A stretch of DNA of 59,709 bases from Bacteroidales bacterium (GTDB lineage Bacteria > Bacteroidota > Bacteroidia > Bacteroidales > UBA932), in the NCBI GenBank assembly GCA_017473705.1, contig JAFUJQ010000021.1, positions 1 to 59,709 of the forward strand. The letters are read 5' to 3'. The notes under the pieces were generated by a model. The model was not told the DNA's origin. It did no database searches and saw only the letters and a program-made list of their open reading frames with translations. Below, piece by piece: positions 54,450 through 59,709 of the stretch (the stretch's first letter is position 1; each line of letters starts with the position of its first letter). Made by a program: the position numbers and the translations under genes.

Positions 54450-54699
54450 AGTCAAGAATTCATGATTAAGTTTAGGGTGCGGCTGCAATCGTACACAATG
54501 TGCAAGTACCCGTTTAGTACCACTTCAAACAAGTGTCCCCACAAGTCGCTATTCTCCCTACATATAAACAATTAGACCAATAGATTAATCTTTATTCTCC
54601 CCCGCCCCGCACCTTGACGGTCCCCCTGAAAAGCACCGTTCAAGTACCACAATATAACAAGAATATGCTTGTGCAAGCATACATAGGGGAATTTATTGG
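54450..54699. other. region between recombinase and fimbrial cluster, likely recombination and control site
   Basis: No gene and no consensus promoter found. It contains AGTACC three times (54505-54510, 54516-54521, 54643-54648), a CACTT/AAGTG hairpin (54521-54535) and the perfect 18-bp palindrome at 54664-54681. The open frame of the fimbrial gene enters from a stop at 54655 without any ATG, GTG or TTG before 54889. Confidence 0.6.
54664..54681. repeat. 18-bp palindrome, candidate recombinase site
   Basis: TATGCTTG-TG-CAAGCATA, perfect 8-bp arms around a 2-bp centre, 18 bp upstream of the putative lipobox Cys codon of the truncated fimbrial gene. Confidence 0.6.
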
Positions 54700-55710
54700 T
54701 GCGGCAAGCACCACGCCACTCCCGACGAGAGCGACACCAAGATTCCTATCGACTTCAGCGCCATTTCCAACACAGCTGAAGTAAAATCCACCACGCCTCT
54801 CTCATCCATCCACGATGACTTCGGCGTCTGGGGCATCGCCAGAAATTCATCCCAGCCGTACGACTACATACTTTGGGAGCAGGATCGCATGACTCAAGTT
54901 GTTGAGTCCTCTAACGGGTATGTTCCAGTCGAAGCAGCCTTCTGGCTCTCAGGCTACACATATAATTTCATAGCCATTGCTCCATTCATATCAGGTGTAG
55001 ACCACCTTGAGGTAATAGGTAAGACATCTTCATCGAATGACGCCGTGACATTCGACTACAGCATGGCGGATAAATACAACAAGTCGTCAGCGAACTATGA
55101 TCTTGACTTCGACCTCATGGGAGCTGTCGCACAGAGTACCGTAGATAAGGCGGCAACACATAAGTCACAGCAGGACCTCACCTTCTGGCATATGCTTGCA
55201 CAGATCAACATAAAGCTTGCATTCAAGGATGAAAGCGGCAATGCCACTACAGGATCAGCGGAGCTTCGTCTTCAGAATGTAGACCAGGATGCTTCGTATA
55301 GAATCACTTCGCTCGCCAGCACGGATTCACAGAATCCTGACAAAGTATCCTTGGAGGTCAATTGCACCAATACATCCAAGACATACACAGTCAACCCTTT
55401 AGTATTTGACGGTACAAATGATAACAGGAACTCGTCAGCTCCCGCAGTCAACACCTGGACATGGACACTAAATATAGTTCCTCAGAACATTGAAGACTTC
55501 AGGTTGACGCTTGACTTCAACATCGGAGGAGACGAATTCCGTAATTATGAGATAAACCTCTTCCCGAGCAGTACAACTCCAAAGGAATACGGCTACAACC
55601 AGCAATACAACTGGAATATCACCTTGACTCCGAAATACGTAAGGTTCGAAGAACCCCAAGTAACCCCATGGCAGTCAGGCACAGAAATCCCTGGAGTCGA
55701 AATCCAATAA
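54700..55710 (+). CDS. fimbrillin-family protein lacking start codon and signal peptide
   Basis: 336 codons from a TGC codon that could be the mature lipobox Cys (CGKHHATPDESD). IPIDFSAISNTAEVKS, DFGVWGIARNS, FIAIAPFISGVDHL, LTFWHMLAQINIKLAF and the C-terminal VTPWQSGTEIPGVEIQ fit the fimbrillin (Mfa1/FimA-like) family, whose members are exported lipoproteins processed into fimbriae. No initiator lies before the ATG at 54889, which is internal to the domain. Either a 5'-deleted gene or a cassette activated by DNA rearrangement. Confidence 0.8.
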   Translation, partial: CGKHHATPDESDTKIPIDFSAISNTAEVKSTTPLSSIHDDFGVWGIARNSSQPYDYILWEQDRMTQVVESSNGYVPVEAAFWLSGYTYNFIAIAPFISGVDHLEVIGKTSSSNDAVTFDYSMADKYNKSSANYDLDFDLMGAVAQSTVDKAATHKSQQDLTFWHMLAQINIKLAFKDESGNATTGSAELRLQNVDQDASYRITSLASTDSQNPDKVSLEVNCTNTSKTYTVNPLVFDGTNDNRNSSAPAVNTWTWTLNIVPQNIEDFRLTLDFNIGGDEFRNYEINLFPSSTTPKEYGYNQQYNWNITLTPKYVRFEEPQVTPWQSGTEIPGVEIQ

Positions 55711-55721
55711 AAACATAGAGA

Positions 55722-56786
55722 ATGAATAGGATACACATCATCATTATACTGGCAATAGCCATTCTGTCTGGTTGTGATAAGCATCCAGAACCGAATGGAG
55801 GGTTGGCAAACGGACCATATTCCTATATCTTCTTCGATGCAGGTGTGGTCAGTACCAAAGGTGAGTTGGTTGAGGGCGAGACCCTTCCATCATATACGGG
55901 AACTGCTTTCGGTGTTATGGGCTTCAGACCAGACGGATCAACACCGATATTCGACATGTATGGCACAGCCGATGATAAAACAGAGTCTGCTTTTGACAAT
56001 GTAGCAGTGATGTACCGACCAGGAAAAAATGCAGCATTCCGATATGACGAGCTGGCAACGTGGCATGGTGGGGAACATGACTTTTATGCCTATTATCCAT
56101 TTAGCTATACTGGAGGAGCAGGCAAGGCCATTTCTAATATTGGCAAGAGCGGAAATCGCCCGTATGTCGCATATACACAACCAGCGCAACTGAACACAAT
56201 GACGGATGTAATGACAGCATACGCTCCAGATCAGACAGCATCAACATCTGCTGTGCAGCTGATATTCAACCATAGGCTGTTTGCCTTTGACGTGGTCTTG
56301 AATAATAATCAGTCTGAATCATTAAGGGACATCATAATTAATGATGCAGTCATTCAGTTCTATGAGATTCCTGAAAGTGCCACACTGTATTTTGACACTC
56401 CTACAGTTGTAGATTCGCCTTCTGGTTCCCAGACAATTTCACACGATTTCATCACATCGCCTGTCACTGTCCATCACCCGACCGGAAACGCCACTTCTGT
56501 AACATATATTTTCAACCAGGGTTCGTCTGCAACAGCAAATCCTTTCCTGTTCCTGCCATGTACTGCCTTAAAGCTGAAGTTTGAAGTCACTTATGTCAAT
56601 TCATGGAACGAAGTGAGAACATTCACAGTGGACCATAGCTCGACGGCACTTACTCTATCAGGAGGCTTTCAGGCTGGACATAGATATGCTTTGGTGCTTA
56701 ATGTCAGTGACAAAGGACAAGGAATCGAATTTGTGCCAACACTTGTAGACTGGACAAACAAGAACCTTGATATAGAGTTCAATTAA
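55722..56786 (+). CDS. fimbrillin-family lipoprotein
   Basis: 354 residues with a complete signal peptide and lipobox LSGC (Cys at about residue 18). STKGELVEGETLPSYTGTAFGVMGF, YDELATWHGGEHDFYAYYP and QLIFNHRLFAFDVVL are typical of the fimbrillin N-domain. The terminal VPTLVDWTNKNLDIEFN resembles the C-terminal strand used in donor-strand assembly. Codons are AT-richer than the housekeeping genes. 11 bp after the truncated fimbrillin gene. Confidence 0.82.
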   Translation: MNRIHIIIILAIAILSGCDKHPEPNGGLANGPYSYIFFDAGVVSTKGELVEGETLPSYTGTAFGVMGFRPDGSTPIFDMYGTADDKTESAFDNVAVMYRPGKNAAFRYDELATWHGGEHDFYAYYPFSYTGGAGKAISNIGKSGNRPYVAYTQPAQLNTMTDVMTAYAPDQTASTSAVQLIFNHRLFAFDVVLNNNQSESLRDIIINDAVIQFYEIPESATLYFDTPTVVDSPSGSQTISHDFITSPVTVHHPTGNATSVTYIFNQGSSATANPFLFLPCTALKLKFEVTYVNSWNEVRTFTVDHSSTALTLSGGFQAGHRYALVLNVSDKGQGIEFVPTLVDWTNKNLDIEFN

Positions 56787-56799
56787 CTTATAATACTAT

Positions 56800-59367
56800 A
56801 TGAAGAGTATCCTAAACTTTATATACATAGTCAGCATTGTCCTGCTTGTAGCTTCATGTTCGCTGAAGGAGGCATATGAAACAGACCACAGCAATGGAGG
56901 AGTTGAGTTCGTGCTGAGACCGACTTCTTATCTTGGTTATAATGTCGCCACAAAAGCAGCGACAATCCTACCGTCTGATCAGCTCACAGCTTTGGAAAGT
57001 AAGATTGTGAATGCATATTTTCTCGCGTTCAAGGCCGACGGCACCAGGATTATGAAAGAGAACTTGACTGTCAGTGAGACAGGAATTTCATCTGTCACGT
57101 TATTTCCGGAAAACTCGAATGACAACAGGGTGACAGTATGCTTTCTTGTAAATATGCCGGAAAGTTTCGTTGAGTCTCTTGACAATGTCAGCAAACTCAA
57201 CACTCCTCTTTCTCTTCAGTATGCTGAGGGTCATATTGGTATCCCTGTCCTGAATGGTCAGCAGTGCCTTCCTATGTTCGGCATGCAAGATTATACCCTA
57301 TTCGCGTCTTCCACAAGACAAACAGTTGCGGTTGATGTCAGGAGACTAGTGGCAAAGGTTGTGGTAAATTTGGGAGTAGATATGACAGATGGCCTTGGCG
57401 GCATCATTCAATCATCGGCTAATGCATATTATAGTCTCAAGAATTTCTCTATCACAAATCTGCCAAATAAAGTCAGTTTAATTCAACCTGCGACAGAAAG
57501 TGCATGGGTTAGAGAGGTTGGCACAGATTACTTTGAAGATGTTATTTCTGCCGATCTGTCGTCACCGGTCAAGATATATGATACCGATGCAGCAAACGAC
57601 AAGAACAAGTCATATTCTTTTACGTTCTATGCGCCGGAATATCTTCTGCAACCTTCAGTCACATTAACGACTGCGCAGAAACTTATTACCAGTAATCAAT
57701 GGAACAAGCACACCCGTTACGAGGAGGACAAACGTCCAATATACATCACTCTTAACGGTTTCCTTCACACTCCTGATGACGAGGATTTCTCTGTGGATTA
57801 CAGTCTCTATTTTGGGGAGGATGCATATGATAATTTCAGCTTGCTGAGAAACACTCAGTACACCAACAATCTTTCCATAACCGGAAGCGATCATATCACT
57901 AGCGATGATGGTAGAGTGGAGTTGAACCCGCTCAACCTTGTCGATGTCTATGGTCAGGCCGCTAACTGTTACGTGATTTCAAGCTCTGGCCCATATCAGC
58001 TTGATACATATGAAGGAGTAGTGAAGAACATTGATGGTTCGACACCAAAACTCAAAGGAACGCCTGTGGTTGTGTGGAATGACAATTCCAACAATGTTAT
58101 TGAATTCATTCAGACAACGAGCGACAATAAGATTCTGTTCACGGTAAACGGCAATGAGCCAGGCGCCACTGTTACTGCAGGCAATGCAGTCATCGGCATA
58201 GAATCAAGCGAGGGCAAACTGCTTTGGTCGTGGCACATATGGTTCAGTCCTTCTGACAACAGGCCTGACTCTGATGTCAACCTTGATAGATATCCAAACG
58301 AAAGTGGTAACTGGAACCAAATGTACATCATGAACAGGGCCTTGGGGGCAACAGATGTTATCGACGTTGACCTGCTTGGTCTTATTCCGAGCTTGAGCGG
58401 ATTCCGTTGGAGTGGTGGCTTATATTATCAGTGGGGCCGTAAAGACCCTATGTTTTCGCCCAAAGCTGGTACAAGTGTGGAAACTGGTCAGACAACAATC
58501 GAAGCAACAGGCGCAAGTTACATCAATTCTGTTCAAAACCCGAATACATTCTACAAAGATTGGGATGCAAACATAGCTGGATGGGCTGCGACAAAGTCCA
58601 AGAATGACCCATGTCCTCCAGGATACAAAGTTCCATCTAAAGATGTATGGCGCTCTACAAACCCTGACCAAGACTTGGAGGTACCGGTTTTGGGAAGTCT
58701 GACAACAGCAGAAGCCTATACTTATAACTTAACGCGAAATGCTACTGATCAGTCAGCAAGTCCGTTCGTCTTTTACCCATATAGCGGAAACTATAACGAG
58801 GCGGGAGAATTTCAGGAAAACATTCACACTGAGGGTGTTGATTATACTCCTGATGATTATATAATAGAGTCTGACTTTCCCGAAATAGGTGACACATACT
58901 CCGGTCTAGGTGCACTTGCTCGGCCTCAAACATGCTATAGAGTTAAAAATGTTGATTATAGTTACGAAGCTGATGTCAATCATGGTATATTATGGGCTAA
59001 TGATAAATACTCATTAAAATATGGTTTCTCGTCCATATCTTTAAATAGTAACAGCGGAGGAATTTTTGGTGCGCTTACTGACTATCTTCAACGCACATTT
59101 AATTGCGACTACCAGACGGTAACTGTAAAGTATACCTCTTCTGGTAGTGTCTTAAACCGCATTTATACTGTTAGCGCTTTAGAAGATGGAGAATGGCAGA
59201 ATCAACAAACCGTTACTATTAGAAGTAACGTAACATTACACACTCTGGTTTCCCAAGGAGTTATTGACTATCTTTCTACCCTGCATTCTCAAGATGCTTA
59301 TACATATGCTAAAACGACCGATGTCAGCCCAGCATCTGGATGCCAAGTCCGCTGTGTAAAAGAATAG
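56800..59367 (+). CDS. large fimbrial tip-type lipoprotein (DUF4906-like) with FISUMP-like C-terminal module
   Basis: 855 residues. Signal peptide with lipobox VASC (Cys at about residue 20). The N-terminal ~380 residues (IVNAYFLAFKADGTRIMKEN, VDVRRLVAKVVVNLGV, LRNTQYTNNLSITGSD) resemble DUF4906-type tip adhesins of Bacteroidales. From about residue 385 a second module carries ANCYVI, LLWSWHIWF, MNRALGA, YYQWGRKDPM, DPCPPGYKVP and ends VRCVKE, as in the collagen-like protein at the left end. Probably the tip or adhesive subunit. The 3' half is strongly AT-rich. Confidence 0.82.
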   Translation: MKSILNFIYIVSIVLLVASCSLKEAYETDHSNGGVEFVLRPTSYLGYNVATKAATILPSDQLTALESKIVNAYFLAFKADGTRIMKENLTVSETGISSVTLFPENSNDNRVTVCFLVNMPESFVESLDNVSKLNTPLSLQYAEGHIGIPVLNGQQCLPMFGMQDYTLFASSTRQTVAVDVRRLVAKVVVNLGVDMTDGLGGIIQSSANAYYSLKNFSITNLPNKVSLIQPATESAWVREVGTDYFEDVISADLSSPVKIYDTDAANDKNKSYSFTFYAPEYLLQPSVTLTTAQKLITSNQWNKHTRYEEDKRPIYITLNGFLHTPDDEDFSVDYSLYFGEDAYDNFSLLRNTQYTNNLSITGSDHITSDDGRVELNPLNLVDVYGQAANCYVISSSGPYQLDTYEGVVKNIDGSTPKLKGTPVVVWNDNSNNVIEFIQTTSDNKILFTVNGNEPGATVTAGNAVIGIESSEGKLLWSWHIWFSPSDNRPDSDVNLDRYPNESGNWNQMYIMNRALGATDVIDVDLLGLIPSLSGFRWSGGLYYQWGRKDPMFSPKAGTSVETGQTTIEATGASYINSVQNPNTFYKDWDANIAGWAATKSKNDPCPPGYKVPSKDVWRSTNPDQDLEVPVLGSLTTAEAYTYNLTRNATDQSASPFVFYPYSGNYNEAGEFQENIHTEGVDYTPDDYIIESDFPEIGDTYSGLGALARPQTCYRVKNVDYSYEADVNHGILWANDKYSLKYGFSSISLNSNSGGIFGALTDYLQRTFNCDYQTVTVKYTSSGSVLNRIYTVSALEDGEWQNQQTVTIRSNVTLHTLVSQGVIDYLSTLHSQDAYTYAKTTDVSPASGCQVRCVKE

Positions 59368-59386
59368 TCGTACAGAATCTATATTC

Positions 59387-59444
59387 CAACAACCGGCCGC
59401 TACTTCATGGATGTTCGTTCCATGCCTGTAGCGGCCTGTTGTTG
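59387..59444 (+). terminator. long hairpin after the fimbrial cluster
   Basis: CAACAACCGGCCGCTAC pairs with GTAGCGGCCTGTTGTTG (one mismatch) around a 24-nt loop, 20 bp after the stop. No T tract, so termination is likely but not certain. Confidence 0.55.
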
Positions 59445-59613
59445 TCCGCGCCGCCCTCCCACCATCTCCACCATCTCCACCATCGCCTCCAGCCGCCTCC
59501 CTCCCGTCTGCATGTCCGCTTGCAATATCCATCAGCATGCCAGCCTTGCCTAGACGCCTGCCTATCCGTGTAAGCATCCGACGAAATGCATATTGACCAA
59601 TTAGCCGCCATTA
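59445..59613. other. non-coding stretch after the fimbrial hairpin
   Basis: No gene found. CACCATCTC recurs as a short direct repeat (about 59459-59485). CCGCCATTAC (59606-59615) pairs imperfectly with GTAGTGGCGG just inside the following decamer array. Confidence 0.5.
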
Positions 59614-59709
59614 CTGAGGTAGTACCCGGTAGTGGCGGCTAGTAGTTGGTAGTAACTGGTTATTTCCTGCTATTAGCGGGTAGTACCTGCCAGTTGCAAG
59701 GTAGTAGCT
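59614..59709. repeat. degenerate 10-bp tandem repeat running off the window
   Basis: Successive decamers read AGTACCCGGT, AGTGGCGGCT, AGTAGTTGGT, AGTAACTGGT, TATTTCCTGC, TATTAGCGGG, TAGTACCTGC, CAGTTGCAAG, GTAGTAGCT, with a one-base slip in the middle. Consensus about GTAGTAnCTG. The array continues beyond the end. Confidence 0.7.

Noticed and set aside
54665-54760. ATG at 54665 as start of the fimbrial gene
   Set aside because: It is in a different frame from the fimbrillin and gives no signal peptide.
59340-59577. Pro/Ser- or Gly-rich open frames after the fimbrial genes
   Set aside because: Low-complexity translation of short repeats, overlapping a hairpin; no start context.
1-59709. CRISPR arrays, tRNA or rRNA genes, insertion-sequence transposases
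   Set aside because: None could be recognised; the direct repeats found are too few and irregular for CRISPR, and no tRNA was seen beside the recombinase.

Overview
The window comes from the chromosome of a Bacteroidales bacterium; the genus cannot be fixed from sequence alone. Evidence is the Bacteroidetes promoter type (TTTG, about 19-20 nt, TAnnTTTG) in front of many genes, near absence of Shine-Dalgarno sequences, the rpsF-rpsR-rplI operon, fimbrillin-like lipoproteins, a TonB-dependent receptor, a GH95 fucosidase, a GSCFA protein, a DUF4491 protein and a probable glycine-lipid gene pair. Most genes use GC-rich codons, but the fimbrial genes at the right end are clearly AT-richer.

Layout. 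1-2251: 3' part of a surface protein with collagen-like Gly-X-Y repeats and a C-terminal module seen again at the other end of the window. 2252-6884: topoisomerase IV subunit B, a PlsC-type acyltransferase and an acyl-CoA ligase, with hairpin pairs and terminators between. 6988-10639 (minus): an unrecognised protein and two tandem Sel1-repeat paralogues. 10900-12610 (minus): ribosomal operon S6-S18-L9 with a probable S6:S18 leader, then ferritin. 12808-17129: APC permease, probable glycine-lipid acyltransferases GlsA and GlsB, and an acyltransferase-3 protein in tight linkage. 17198-20385: SGNH plus MBOAT pair, an O-acetylation system. 20671-24478 (minus): Pta, a small lipoprotein and a TonB receptor. 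24744-29143: an L-fucose/arabinose-isomerase-like protein, a flavo-diiron protein, and a lipid operon (PlsC, CDP-alcohol phosphatidyltransferase, GtrA). 29274-33572: nitroreductase lipoprotein, DUF4491, a LuxR-type regulator, outer-membrane barrels and GSCFA. 33806-35881: an ABC exporter with its YtrA-type GntR regulator and a matching operator. 35928-37904: two lipoproteins and a membrane-anchored AraC regulator. 37979-41678: a deoxyhypusine-synthase-like enzyme, lysA and ffh. 41727-53163: a Pif1-HRDC helicase, a WG-repeat lipoprotein, a DPP-IV peptidase, a RecD-like helicase, TrkH, a sensor-like membrane protein and GH95. 53172-59367: a tyrosine recombinase facing away from a three-gene fimbrial cluster.

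Most striking points. (1) The first fimbrial gene has no start codon or signal peptide; its open frame effectively begins at a Cys that could be the lipobox Cys, beside a divergent tyrosine recombinase and an 18-bp palindrome, which suggests a recombination-switched surface locus. (2) The DPP-IV gene carries two 42-bp, in-frame, 41/42-identical insertions encoding a CHFER-type peptide, and a relative of that element supplies the lysA stop codon. (3) Several intergenic regions carry tandem pairs of related hairpins; one family occurs at two distant loci. (4) A degenerate 10-bp periodic array runs off the right end of the window.
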